From assembly GCA_033439255.1 (NCBI GenBank), contig CM065878.1:868001-932000 (forward strand): a DNA stretch of 64,000 nucleotides, written 5' to 3'. A model generated the notes under the pieces. The model worked only from the letters and a program-made list of their open reading frames with translations. It did no database searches and had not been told where the DNA came from. Below, in pieces: positions 22,070-32,896 of this stretch. The translations under genes and the position numbers were made by a program. Every line of letters starts with the position of its first letter. Within the stretch, counting starts at the first letter, position 1. This DNA comes from Hericium rajendrae (lineage: Eukaryota > Basidiomycota > Agaricomycetes > Russulales > Hericiaceae).

Positions 22070-24177
22070 TCACCGCCGCCGCCCCGGCCCGCTCCCCAGG
22101 ACGACCATCGGCCTGCTGCGCCGATTGCGCCGCCCACCGCCCGCCCCACCACCACTCCGCGCCTCCATCTCATGGAACGCGATATCCAGATCCCACTCGT
22201 CATCCTCCTCGTCCCCACGCCGCGCCGACGGGCGCAAGCTCGCAGGCCGGCCTCCGCCGCCCGCATGAGCTGCACTCGCAAAGCTCCGCGCACCCCACGC
22301 GCCGCTCACGGGCGGCGGCGTGCTCCGGCTCTCCGCCTCCGCGGAATCCTCCGCAGCGGGCGGCGAGGGCGCAGGCGCGAGGTACGCCGGCACGCTGCCC
22401 GTCTCGCGCCACGTCGCCTGCGCGAGCTTCTCGCGCTCGCGCTCCTCCGCGCGCGCACGCGCCCGGTCGTCCTTGCGCCCCTTCACCTCCCGCCGCGCGC
22501 GGCGCGCCCTAAGCGCGCCCTCAAACGCGCGCAGTCCGTCCGCGCCGACGACGCCACCGAGGTCCGCCTCGACGAACACGACGTCCGCGCCCTCGGGCAT
22601 GTGCGCGAGGTACTTGCAGCGCCGGCGCAGCTCGTCGTTCACGGCGCCCTCGCTGTGCGCCTCGACGCGCACGGCGATCGTGTCGGGGAAAGACGCGTAG
22701 CCGTTGAAGTGCGCGTTGAGGATCTTGATGTCGAGCGGGTGCAGGAAGACGGGCAGGCCGGAGGCCGCTTGGTAGTAGTAGTATGTCGAGGTCGACGGCG
22801 GGGGCGGGTTGACGTTGCGGCGCTGCTTCGCGTTGCGGGCGTTCGGAGCGGCGGGGGTCGTCGCGCGCGGGGTGGTGGTCGCGGGGGAACGTGATGCGAT
22901 GTATGCTTCGGGGACGTCTGTGTCAGGGGTGGGGATCTCCTGCTCGAGTTTCCGGCGTTGCTGGTGGTGGGAGGCGCGGGCCTCTATCTCGTGTTGCAAC
23001 TGAAGGGCCTTGTCTATCGCATCCCGCAGCGGCTCGGTATCCAATGCCGTGGCCTTCTCGATCTGTGCTTGCAGCCTCTGGCTCGCAGCGTCGACGAAAG
23101 CCACGCCGATCGCATCGCTCTGACTCGACAGCATCCGGCGCTCCGTCACAAGCTCGGCGACGTCCCGATTCAGGTACTCGATGAGGTAGGATGGCGTCGC
23201 GAGCATGAACTTGGCAAAGGGATATACATCAGGCAAGAAGTGGAATGGCGCCTGGTGCGGAGGGAGCAGATCGGAGGGCCAGGTGGCCGAACGTGGGAGC
23301 GCGAGCGTGGTTATTTGCGGGCGCTGCATGAGACGCATGCGGAGCATCGAGCCGGGCTGCGGCGTGGGATTGGCAGCATCCAGCGACGCGGACGACGACG
23401 AGGCCTCTGCATGCGGCTCATCGGACTCATCGTCGAAGTGCGACGGCGCGTCGGTCCAAACGACAGCCTTGAGCTGCCGCTCGTTGACGGAATCGAAGCA
23501 GATCGGACATCGCACCCACTTGAGGTTGTCCGACGTGCTCAGATAGTGCAGAATACAAGGGAAACAGAATACCTGGGTACAGCAATGTTCAGGAGGCACG
23601 ATCAGGAGACACTGGTAATGATACTGACATGTCCGCATTTGGTCATTCTCGCGGCAGTGGGCGGGGAAAGACAGATGGGACAGGTGATGACCCCCTCTGC
23701 CTGCAGAGAATCCTCTCCGCCACCGGTCGCCGACACCGATGCCGAGTTGCGGGGAATTATGACTTGTAGTATATCGTGCCATTGGAAGAAACTGCGACAG
23801 CGACGTCAGAGCCTACACGATAACGAAAGCGGGCGGGCATACATGTCCGGATCAGCGAAATGTACAGTGTAGTCGCCCGCCGGGTTCATAACAAATCTAT
23901 ATTGTGCATTGACGAACCCTGAGCGGGCGTCGCAGCGGCGAGGTCAGATTGGTGATCCATGACGACGATGACTACATGTTCACTCACTCTCCTTGTTCCA
24001 GACACCCTGCTGCGTGCCATTCCTCCTGCTCCTCCTTGGGAAACTCGGCGGTTGCTGAGTCTGCCTGGGAGGAAGCGAGAAGTTGAGCAGGTGGTTGAGC
24101 GACTGGGTCGACGCCGTCTTGGAAGGCCGCTTGGAGGCCGGAGTCGGTTGTGCGGCAGGGGTGCCGCGGGTGGTCAT
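22070..24177 (-). CDS. RNF10/Mag2-type RING finger protein
   Basis: Four exons: 23988-24177, 23843-23918, 23629-23791, 22070-23572 (643 aa). The RING is split by an intron between H143 and V144. It is complete as C3HC4: C126, C129, C141, H143, C146, C149, C165, C168 (CPICLSPP, TKCGH, VFCFPCILHYL, CPICFDS). Family hallmarks precede it (GVWNKERFVNAQYRFVMNP, GDYTVHFADPD, FFQWHDILQVIIPR). The domain KAVVWTD and a Lys/Arg-rich tail ending in a GRRR follow. Yeast Mag2 and human RNF10 are E3 ligases that ubiquitinate uS3/uS5 on stalled 40S subunits; that is family knowledge. It is divergent from WBP11 over 301 bp. Confidence 0.93.
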
Positions 24178-24478
24178 TGAGACCAATGATATGAAGACAG
24201 ACGAAAGAATAAGATACTGTGTTCTGTGGGGTGCTTCCCAGATAATGGGAAGGTGACCACCACTGGGAGGGATGGAGAGGAGTCCTGCCCGCGTCTGGCG
24301 CTATCAAGCCTTCCACTGACTCAACGCCACCAGGCACGTGCGGCCCCGAATCCGTCATCTTCAATCGACAACCTTCATCGACTCGACAACCACGTTCGAT
24401 CCCCTACGTCAGTGTGTGCACTGACGGCTTCATATCGGTATATCGTCCATCTGAATACCACGTCATAATTACCAGAGA
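24178..24478. promoter_or_regulatory. Shared divergent promoter of RNF10-like and WBP11-like genes
   Basis: Only 301 bp separate the two start codons, so the promoters must overlap. No clear TATA box was found; several CACGTG/CACGTCA-like boxes occur (CACGTG at 24335). Confidence 0.4.
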
Positions 24479-26132
24479 ATGGCCAAGGGAAAAGCCGCCA
24501 ATCCCGCTGATGCCTTTCGTACGTCATACCCTGCTGACTCTCGAGCCAGAACTAACCAGCGACGTCCACAGGCAAGGCCCAGCGGAAGAAGGAACTAAAG
24601 AAGGTGCGTTGCACGACAGTGGAGCAATTTCGGTTCTGACAAGACGCGTTTCACTGTAGTAGCATAAAGCCGAGCGCGCGAAAACCCGCGACTTTGCTCT
24701 AGTGAAGAAGGACACTCATGGTGCGTGTTCTGAGTACACATGTCCGAACGTTGCTCATGATACCTTTCGCGAGCCAGATCTCGAAGATGAGATCGAGAAG
24801 CTGTCCTCCGATCCCGCTGCAGATCAAAAGAGATTGAAGGACCTGCAAGCCGAGCTCGAGAGCATTAACAAGAAGAAAGAAGAATATGTCGCAGAACACC
24901 CAGAACAGCGCAAGCTCGTCTATCGTCCTCGGCGGACCGCAAAGGAGCGTGAAGAAGAAGAGAAAGAGGTTGATACGGCACCGAAGATCCGCAAGCTATT
25001 CGACAAGCGAGGAATGCCTCTCCACCCAGAACGGAGTATCTACTACGACCCTGTGATGAATCCTTACGGTGTTGCTCCTCCTGGCATGCCCTACATGGAA
25101 CGACGTGCGTCATCTTACATTTGCTTCTTAATTCTGTACTGAAATTACCAATAGCGCTCAGACCTGATGAGATGGAGGTGGAAGAGGAAGAAGGTACGCA
25201 TCGTGGATACCTAAGCAACAACTGATCTAACCGTAGCATTACCATAGAAGCTTCAGACACCGACATTGCCATGCCAGAAGGTCCCCCGCCAGAGGCTCAG
25301 AAAGAAGAGGAAGAAGAGGACAGTGACTACGATATTCCTATGCCCCCTGGCCCGCCACCCCCAAAACCAGGATCACAACGTCCGTCATTTTCGATTCTCC
25401 CGACTTAATTGCCGTCTGACGACCATTACAGCGCAGCCGCCTCTACCTCCACCGGTATCGCCGCCGCTGCCGATGGGCCAACCGCCCTTTCCACCAGGCT
25501 TCCCACCACCTCCGACTGGGCTACCCCCGTTCGCTCCGCCATTCGGCATGCCAATGGGTGCCCCGCCTCCACCTGGCTTCTCACCGCCACCTTACGGCTT
25601 CCCGCCGCCCCCGCCGCCGCCCGGCTTCCCCATGGGCGCCTTCCCGCCCCCACCACCAAGTTTCCCGCCCGGCCTGCCCGCCCCGCCGCCCGGCTTCTTC
25701 CCGCGGCGCACGCAGTCCTCAGGCGCGAGACAAGACCCGCTCTCAGCCATCCCGCACCAGACCTTCCAAGCCCACCGCGCAGCGGCAGCCCGCGCCGAAG
25801 CCCAAGCCGTTCAGATATCCGCGCCCGCTGCAGCGGCGGCGACGGTCTCCGCAGCCCCGCAGCTGCGCGACTTCAAGAAGGAGAGCACGGCGTTCGTGCC
25901 CGCGGCGCTGAAGCGCAGGAAGGCCGCGCCCGCGCCCGCGGCGGGCAAAGCGGGCGTCAACGCGGCGCCGGTGCTTGCGCGCGAGGAGGGCGCGGCGGAG
26001 GCGGCGGGGCCTGTGCGGCCTGATCTTGTGGGCGCGCTGAAGGGGCAGTTTGGTGTGGCGGGCGAGGCGAGGAAGCCGAAGGGGGACTATGAGAAGTTTA
26101 TGGAGGACATGGGCGATATTTTGGGGAAGTGA
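24479..26132 (+). CDS. WBP11-like pre-mRNA splicing factor
   Basis: Seven exons: 24479-24518, 24572-24603, 24663-24720, 24778-25104, 25155-25193, 25248-25379, 25432-26132 (442 aa). WBP11 (SIPP1/NpwBP) is a nuclear spliceosome-associated protein that binds WW-domain proteins through proline-rich motifs. The N-terminal Wbp11 domain is typical (MAKGKAANPADAFRKAQRKK, HKAERAKTRDFALVKKDT, then coiled coil LEDEIEKL...SINKKKEEY). RSIYYDPVMNPYGVAPPGMP precedes acidic runs and about 110 residues of PPG(F/P) repeats. The C-terminus carries the conserved DFKKESTAFVPAALKRRK and YEKFMEDMGDILGK. Two of the first three exons are under 45 nt. Confidence 0.92.
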
Positions 26133-26330
26133 GGTTGGAGGGGTTTTCTCGCGTGCGGTGGATGGTTAGCTGTTGCTGTACAACTCTTCTTTGTCTGTAT
26201 ACCACTTGTCATCATGTTCGAATTCATTGCGAAACGCACGCCGTTGTGCGACGATTAGCGAGCTGGCGCCGAGGACACGCCGCCGTCCAAACGCAATGAC
26301 ATCACCGCACCCCGCTGAGCGCAAACCACG

Positions 26331-27000
26331 ATGAGCGCGCCCCTCCTCTTCTCGACGATCGACGTCTCGCGCCAGGTCTTCCACCGCACCGCCCTCGCCT
26401 TCGCCATCGTCAACCTCAAGCCCATCGTCCCCGGCCGTACGCGCCCCCGCCGCTCGCCTTGGCTATCGTATTGACATGACCTCCCGCAGACGTGCTGGTG
26501 TGCCCGACGCGCGTCGTCCGTCGCCTCGAGGACCTGCAGGAGCACGAGCTCGTGGCGCTGATGAGCTCCGTGCAACACGTCGGGCGCGTCGTCGAGCGCG
26601 CGTACGGCGCCGACGCGCTCACCGTCGCCTGCCAGGTGCGCCTCCTTCCCCTTCTCCCCTTCCCCTCTGCCCCATTCCTCCTGCACCTCCCGGTCCCCCC
26701 AGGCCCCTTTGGCTCACGAAAGTGACGCAGGACGGCCCGGCTGCGGGGCAGACGATCCCGCACGTGCACTTCCACCTGCTCCCGCGCAAGGCGCAGGGCG
26801 ACCGCTTCGCGGCGGCCCCCGACGCCGTGTACCCCGCGCTCGAGCGCGGTGAGCGCGACCTCGCGGGGCACGCGCCGCTGCGCGTCGACGCGGACGCGGA
26901 CCGCGTGCCGCGCTCGATGGCGGAGATGGAGGCGGAGGCGCTGTGGCTGCGCGGGTTTTTCGCGGAGAACGTGTTGAAGCATGGGGACGGGAGTGCATAG
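26331..27000 (+). CDS. Fhit/Aph1-type bis(5'-adenosyl)-triphosphatase (HIT family)
   Basis: Exons 26331-26436, 26490-26635, 26731-27000 (173 aa). It hydrolyses Ap3A to AMP and ADP. Fhit-like features run in order: PIVPGHVLVCPTRVVRRLEDL, then the helix EHELVALMSSVQHVGRVVE, then QDGPAAGQTIPHVHFHLLPR with the histidine triad H95, H97, H99. The spliced codon H-V-L-V-C-P across intron 1 confirms the frame. The C-terminal acidic helix (RSMAEMEAEALWLRGFF) is also typical. It is convergent with the minus-strand gene that ends at 27161. Confidence 0.92.
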
Positions 27001-27160
27001 ATGGTGTCTACGTGGATGTGCCAGAGCAGTATAGAAAGCGTACATAAGAGCATAGAGACAAGGCAGGATATAGCTATAGGATAGAAGTACAGGTGCAAGT
27101 TCGTACAGCGGCCTCGTGAGTGCTCGTCAATGTCATCGTGCAGGATCAATCGTGAAAACG

Positions 27161-29168
27161 TTATGTAGTGGCCTCGCGCTCCGTCGCATCGCCCGCGTCA
27201 GAAACATCAGGCTGCACAAAATCGCTCGCCTCCCACGTACCCGGGATGAGCGCGACCGGCAGCAACCACGTCGCAGTCAACACGACGCCGTACCCTGTGC
27301 CAAATCAGACACCGCCGCCAACGAAAGCAAACCCCGCACCTTTATCGAAGGATTTGATCGCGCCCCAGCTCCACGCCATGAACCCGCCGACGTAGCCTAT
27401 GTACGGCGCGAGCTGTTGCGCGATGAGCAGCCCCGCGCGGAACTGCGGCGGCACGATCGCGACGGGCACCGCGTCGAGCAGCCACTTGAGCGCGGCGGTG
27501 ATGAGCGCGGCGCGCTTCGCGGCCTCGAGCCGCTTGTTGTTCAGCACGTCCAGGACGGGCGGCGGCAAATACCTGTTGGTATCGAGTGAGTCGAGACGCA
27601 CGGTGTGAATGGAAGGCCTACAGGCGGTAGCCCCACCAGGTCGCCTGGAGGGAGACCTTGTCGGGGCTTGGAACCCAGATGAGCTTCTTTCGCGGTCTGG
27701 AGGGTGGTTTGGGTGCTTCGGCTTGCGGCGCTTTGCCCTTCCACGATTCGAACCATGTCAATGTCCACGCAGCCGCGCTCGTTTCCTGCACTGCTTCCGC
27801 CCCGCGTTCCCCACCCTCCACCCCGCCCTCTTCCTCCTCCGCTTTCCCTTCCCCGACCTCCACCTCCAGAACACCCACCTGCACTTCCTCATCCACCCTC
27901 CGCACCTCCCCTTCCGCCCTTCTTATCGCTGCTATCCGCTCCGCCTCCTCCCGCTCGAACAGCTCAAACTGCAAAACCGACACCGGCCTCGCCGGCCGCT
28001 CATACTCGACCGTCTCCCCCTCCTCCGTAACACTCACCACATCCGACCGCGCGATCTCCGCCTCGGACCCCTCCTCCGGCTCCAGCGGGCCATACAGCAT
28101 GATGCTCGACCCATCGTCGTCGTCCGCGTCGCCCTCGTATCCCTCCGCGTCGGGGGCGGCATGGCGGCCGGGGAGGCGCAGGCGGTCGAGCGCGGCGAAG
28201 ACGGAGTGCCGCCCGGCGCCAGCCATGACGCGCGCGTCGCCGAGCAGCGCCGCGAGGCGCGTGTCCGCGCCCGCGCGCGCGTAGGGCACGGCGAGCAGGC
28301 CCTGGATGCGGCGCGCGAGCGTCGCGGGCTCGGGGCCTGCGTTTTCGCGCTGGGCGTCCTCCGTCGGCGTGCCCGGCGCGGAGCGCGCGCGCGTGGGCGT
28401 CGCGTCGCCGGCGGGGGCGTCCACCGTCGCGCCGTCACCCCGTGTCGGGCTCACGGCGTCCGAACCTGCGTCCTCCCGCGCGGGGTCCGCGAACGACTCG
28501 ACGCTGCCCTCGTACCCGCTCGCGACGGACGGCGCTGCGTCCGCGTCGGGCTTGCGGGGCTTGCGCCGGCGCGCGCTAAGATAGTCGCGCAGCGCGTAGG
28601 AGCGGTGGCGGCCGAGCTTGCCGCGGACGTCGGGCTCGAGCGGGGGTGGAGCGAGGTTGATCTTCTTGCGAGAGGGAGAGGCGCGGCGGGTGCTGCGGCT
28701 ATGTGAGGACGAGTGGGTGTGTGAAGATGCCGATCGGGCATGCGAGGAGCGGGAGGACGAGGAAAGCGGGCTGGAAGCGCGGGGTGGTGCGTCGGGGCGC
28801 GGGCGGGACGTGCTCATGCTGGGGGTCCATGTTACCGTCGAGGCGCGGGGCGGGGCGGAGGGCCTGCGCGGCAGAGGCGGGGTGGAAGGTCTGCGCGAAG
28901 TCTTCGATGTCGAGGCGGACGCCTCGGCGGACGGTCTTCGCGGTAAGGGCGGGGGCGACGGCGACACGAGGACGGGTGTATCGCTGAGGGGGTGAGACGA
29001 GCTACCTACCAGCGTGCGCGCCGTCGATCCGGACGATCGGGCGCTCACTGTGCTGGGGCCGACGCTCAGCGAGCGCGAGAGCCACATCGGCGGTCTGTGT
29101 GCTGGTGGTGGGTGTGCGTTTGCCATCGGGGATGTCGATGAGTTCGAGGCGGTGGTGAACTTGCCCAT
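27161..29168 (-). CDS. Uncharacterised 637-aa protein with disordered N-terminus and hydrophobic C-terminus
   Basis: Exons 27622-29168, 27340-27572, 27161-27294. The first about 250 residues are Ser/Pro/Arg-rich; a middle block includes RSYALRDYLSARRRKPRK. The acidic coiled-coil-like region VEEEVQVG-type follows, and the C-terminus is ordered: WWGYRLYLPPPVLDVLNNKR, AALITAALKWLLDAVP, PYIGYVGGFMAWSWGAI and TATWLLPVALIPGTW, i.e. three or four hydrophobic helices suggesting membrane association. No family name is known to me. The 5' end is uncertain: between 29000 and 29168 another frame (HHRLELIDIPDGKRTP) has the more coding-like third positions, but it has no ATG. Confidence 0.7.
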
Positions 29169-29290
29169 CGACGGAGGCAAAACGTGTGGAGCGGCTGCCC
29201 GGCCCGCACAGCCGCGCACACAAGTGGGCGAGCGAGCAACACGACAGTCGCGCACCACGTCAACGAACAACCACTAATAAGAATAATGTC

Positions 29291-29297
29291 TATATAT
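29291..29297 (-). promoter_or_regulatory. TATA-like box upstream of the 637-aa gene
   Basis: ATATATA on the minus strand, about 125 bp before the ATG at 29168, in the 160-bp gap to the next minus-strand gene. Confidence 0.3.
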
Positions 29298-29328
29298 CCA
29301 TGTATAAATATCGACACAACATGCAGCA

Positions 29329-30911
29329 CTACAAACGATCCTCCCAAACCTCCCGCGCAATCCGATGTCCACACCCTTCCACATGTCCTCCCTCCCCCGG
29401 CCCCGCAAAACAAACCACCGGACACTCCCCGCCCTCCTCCTCCTCCCCCTCCTCCACTCCAACCTCCACAAGCCCCGCAAACCCCTCCTCCGCACCGCCC
29501 CCCACCCATTTGAGCAACCGCGTCCGCCCGCCCGCCGCCGCCGTGCGCATCCGCCCGCGCGCAGCGCCCACAGCCGCAACCCCCGCCACCCACCCGCGCG
29601 CGAACGTCGCGCGCAGCACCTCATGCTCCGCATGCGCCGGCGCGGGCAGGCACAGCGTATGCAGCGCCGCGCACGGCGGGAGCACGCGGTAGCGCGGAAT
29701 AGCTCCCGCAGGCACGGGGACGCGCGGGCCTGCGAGCGGGAGCTCGCGCGGCGGCGACGCGCGCAGCGAGATCGTCGCAGTCGCGAGCCCGCGCCTGCCG
29801 CGCCGGGGCCCGCGGCGCGGCGGCTCCGCAGGCACTGGAGCAGGCTCGCCGGTGGTGTCTGGCGCCTGCGCCTGCGCGTACATGGCCTCGAGCCACGCGC
29901 GGAGCTTCTTCTCGCGCTGCCGCGCGGGGCCGACGGCCGCGGCGGCGCACTCGTGCCCGAAGGCCGCCCAGTCCTCGATGGCGCGCAGGCCGGCGCAGCC
30001 GTCGAGGAGGAGGTGGCGCACGGCGCGGAGGCGCGCGAGGACGAGCAGGACGTCTGGGGGCGCGATGGCGCTTGTCGACAGGTCGAGGAGCGCGGCGGCG
30101 GGGAGGGCGGCGGGGTGCGTGATGAAGCGCGCGAGCTGCCGGCCGGGGACGCGCAGGCGGATGTGGCGGGCGGCGGAGAGGGCGGGCGCGGTGGTGAGGG
30201 TCGTGAGCGGGTCGAGGCGGAAGAAGACGAGGGGCTGTGCGAATTGGTGTTTGCGCGCGAAGACGGGGTCGAGTTCGTCTTGGATGATGGACACGCTCTG
30301 CAGCTGCTGGGTGGGCCAATTTGACAACGCGTCGAGGGAAGAGTCGAAGTAGGCGCCCTGGGGTGGTCTGTTAGTCAGTGGAAGAGGGAGATGGGCGGCG
30401 TGTGCTTGCCTTCAGGAAGTGATAGTAGGTGGCTTTCTGCACGCTATGATTGCTAAGTCGTTCGGCTTCCTGGAGAATGAACATGGGGGACTTACTAGGG
30501 CCTGAACCGCAAAGATATGTACTCGACCTCGCCGAATGGCTTCTCGAAGAGCTCGGCGAGATGCTCGGGAGTGCAGGTAGACCCGGCGCACAAAGATAGC
30601 CACTTGAGCTTCTTCATCATACGGATAAGGTTGATCACTACGTCTGGATCAGCAGTCCATGCCTCCATCGAGAACTTGGAGATGAGCTCGAGATCCTCTC
30701 GCGCTCTGACGAGATGCTGCATGAGCTTCCGGACCTGCTCTGGAGTCTTGAGGCGGACATGATGGAAGAGATAGCTGCGGGGGATCGAGCCGCGAGGTAG
30801 ATTGCGCGTAAGGGCGAGGGCAGTCGCTTGGAGGTCAATGGTGGGGACATGGTCTAGGATGTCGAGGTAGAGCTCATTAGGCAGACGGCTCAGATGCCCC
30901 GCCGATTTCAT
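29329..30911 (-). CDS. F-box protein with leucine-rich middle region
   Basis: Exons 30496-30911, 30410-30452, 29329-30357 (495 aa). F-box proteins recruit substrates to SCF ubiquitin ligases through Skp1. The N-terminal SRLPNELYLDILDHVPTIDL is an F-box signature. LRR-like stretches follow (RMMKKLKWLSLCAG, AVRHLLLDGCAGLRAIED). The C-terminal 60 residues are Glu/Gly-rich and end REVWEDRL. Intron 2 (30358-30409) has a GC donor (AAG|GCAAGC) with a normal CAG acceptor; the frame is kept only by using it. Substrate unknown. Confidence 0.82.
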
Positions 30912-31055
30912 GTGCACGACCGTTTAGAGAGAGGGAACAAGGAGCTCGACATCTATTACGCATCACACCGAGAATAGGGTTAGGTCTAGATCTACCGAAA
31001 ATATCGAACATCATCAAAAGTCTGTAGGAAATGCTCTAGAAAATGCAATAGCCCG

Positions 31056-32270
31056 TCACTGCAGAAAAGACATACGAGTCAGGATGGAAACATATTTACA
31101 TGCTGAAATACGCACCATGTCATGAACCACGAGACGCCGCCCGGCCAATTTGACCGCCTGCCGCACCGCCTCAAACCGAACGTCTCCCCGAATCCGCGTC
31201 CACTCCTTTCCATACAGCACAAACTCCTCCAGCGCGGGGAACAGCTCCTCCCGATACGCCTCCACATGCACCTGCAAATGCCGCCACGTCTCCGCATCAT
31301 CCCACTGCCCAAACAGCCCATTCTCGCGCGCATGCAGCCCGACGCGCCGCAGGCCCTCATGCGCCCCGGGGTGGAACTGCGGGCCCGCGGTGAAGAACAC
31401 ATAGTAGTTCATCTCGCGCAGGCCTGCGCACGCGGGCGGCACCGTGCGCACGTAGTCGCCCAGCATGAAGCGCATGTGCGGCCCGAACTCGACGCGCGCG
31501 ACGCTGCGCCCGAACGTCTCCCACAGCGCGTCGAGCGCGTCCGCGCGCGGCGGCGCGCCGATCGCGATGGCGCTCAGCGCGGGGAGCGACCAGGAGCACA
31601 CCTGGCGCACGAGCACGGCGCTGCCCGTGCGCAGCGCGAGCACGCGCAGGGCGGGGAGCGCGAGGCGGCGCGCGCGCAGGAGCGGGAGCGCCATGTCGCC
31701 GGCGAGCGCGAGGCACGCGAGCGCTGGCGCGTGCGCGAGGACGTCCGCGAGCGCGTTCGCGCCGCCGCTGCGCGCGGCGTCGTCGCTGTGCCACCACTCG
31801 AGGCGGCGGAGCGCGGGCAGGCGCAGGTCGGCCGCGGGGAACTCGAAGCGCGGGGCGTCGAAGCGGCTCGCGGGCGGCGGGCGCACGAGGACCTCGAGCG
31901 CGGGGAGGCGGTGGAAGAGCGCGAGCGCGGGGAGGGGCGCGGCGGTGGGGGTGCTGGTGTGTGTGTAGGGGAGGGAGGCGCGGCGCACCCAGCGCGCGGC
32001 GTCGATGTCGGGGGTGGTAAGGACGTCGGTGAGGGCGGCGGCGCCGTGTCGGATGTGCACGTCTGCGTAGAGCAGCTGTACGCCGAGGGCCCACCACTGC
32101 CTGCATACGCGGACGATGGCGTATTTGGTGGACAGCGCGGTGTTGTTCGCGTCGCCGAAGCTGGCTCGGAACGGGTGGTAGTCCGTATCGTAGAGCTCCG
32201 CGTCGTGCGTCGCGAAGCGGAAGATCTCCATCCACAGCTCAGGTGGAAGGGTGATAGTTGTCGGTGTCAT
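31056..32270 (-). CDS. F-box-like protein, single exon
   Basis: 404 codons with ATG at 32270 (MTPTTITLPPELWMEIFRFA) and stop at 31056. The N-terminal LPPELWMEIFRFATHDAEL and RVCRQWWALGVQLLYADV are typical of basidiomycete F-box proteins. The rest is Leu-rich with repeated PALRxL-type units (LPALRRLEWWHS, LPALRVLALRT). It belongs to the same general class as the neighbour at 29329-30911 but is not a close copy. Substrate unknown. Confidence 0.8.
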   Translation of the reverse strand: MTPTTITLPPELWMEIFRFATHDAELYDTDYHPFRASFGDANNTALSTKYAIVRVCRQWWALGVQLLYADVHIRHGAAALTDVLTTPDIDAARWVRRASLPYTHTSTPTAAPLPALALFHRLPALEVLVRPPPASRFDAPRFEFPAADLRLPALRRLEWWHSDDAARSGGANALADVLAHAPALACLALAGDMALPLLRARRLALPALRVLALRTGSAVLVRQVCSWSLPALSAIAIGAPPRADALDALWETFGRSVARVEFGPHMRFMLGDYVRTVPPACAGLREMNYYVFFTAGPQFHPGAHEGLRRVGLHARENGLFGQWDDAETWRHLQVHVEAYREELFPALEEFVLYGKEWTRIRGDVRFEAVRQAVKLAGRRLVVHDMVRISACKYVSILTRMSFLQ

Positions 32271-32896
32271 TGTAAAGGTAGTGGCTAAGCCGGTTGGTGT
32301 ATGAGAGCCTGGAGAGGGCGCTGACGACCATGATTGAGCAAGGCGAGTATATATGCTGATAAGCACAGTTCTACGGAGGTCTACGGGTGAACCACGAGCA
32401 GAGAGCGCCACAAAGTTGGTAACAGACGAGTGCCATGCATTCTGGTACGTGCGTACGCTGCTTTCTGGATAGAGCACCAGAGCATCCCAGACCTCGGCGA
32501 AGAGGACTATCGGCAGATCCACAAGCCGTCGCAAACAGCCTCGGTGGCGGCGCTGCGACCTCCCCGACCCTCGGCATGCGCCCGCAGTGCGCCGGGGCCT
32601 CTCTAGCCCGCGCCCTTCACGCACTGCATTCTGCATCGGGACGTGCAGCGATGCGCCGATGCAGAGTTGTAGCGGACGCGACTTCTGCGGCAGCCCGGCA
32701 GGTTACGATCGAGTCGACCAGCCTCTTTGTGCCGTACCACTCACGGCATGACGATTCCGATTCGTCTGAGCTCAGACGCTTACGTATCCGACGTGCAGCA
32801 CTTCCCGACGCAACTACCGCACTCCTGCATTACCACCGCCGACACCACACCGTGCCATTATCTTTTACCTACTTGCTATCATACCTTCCCATACGG
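32271..32896. other. Intergenic between two minus-strand genes
   Basis: It holds the F-box promoter, with a TATATAT run at 32348-32354 about 80 bp upstream of the ATG, and the 3' UTR of the sphingomyelinase gene. A plus-strand ORF crossing it continues antisense through the sphingomyelinase exons and is not credible. Confidence 0.5.

Noticed and set aside
22055-22894. 279-codon plus-strand ORF
   Set aside because: Antisense to the RNF10-like gene; no family signature, whereas the minus strand has a complete RING.
29365-30324. 319-codon plus-strand ORF
   Set aside because: Antisense to the third exon of the F-box gene; composition is shadow-like.
31122-32288. 388-codon plus-strand ORF
   Set aside because: Antisense shadow of the F-box-like gene, dominated by Arg/Glu/Ala; no motif.
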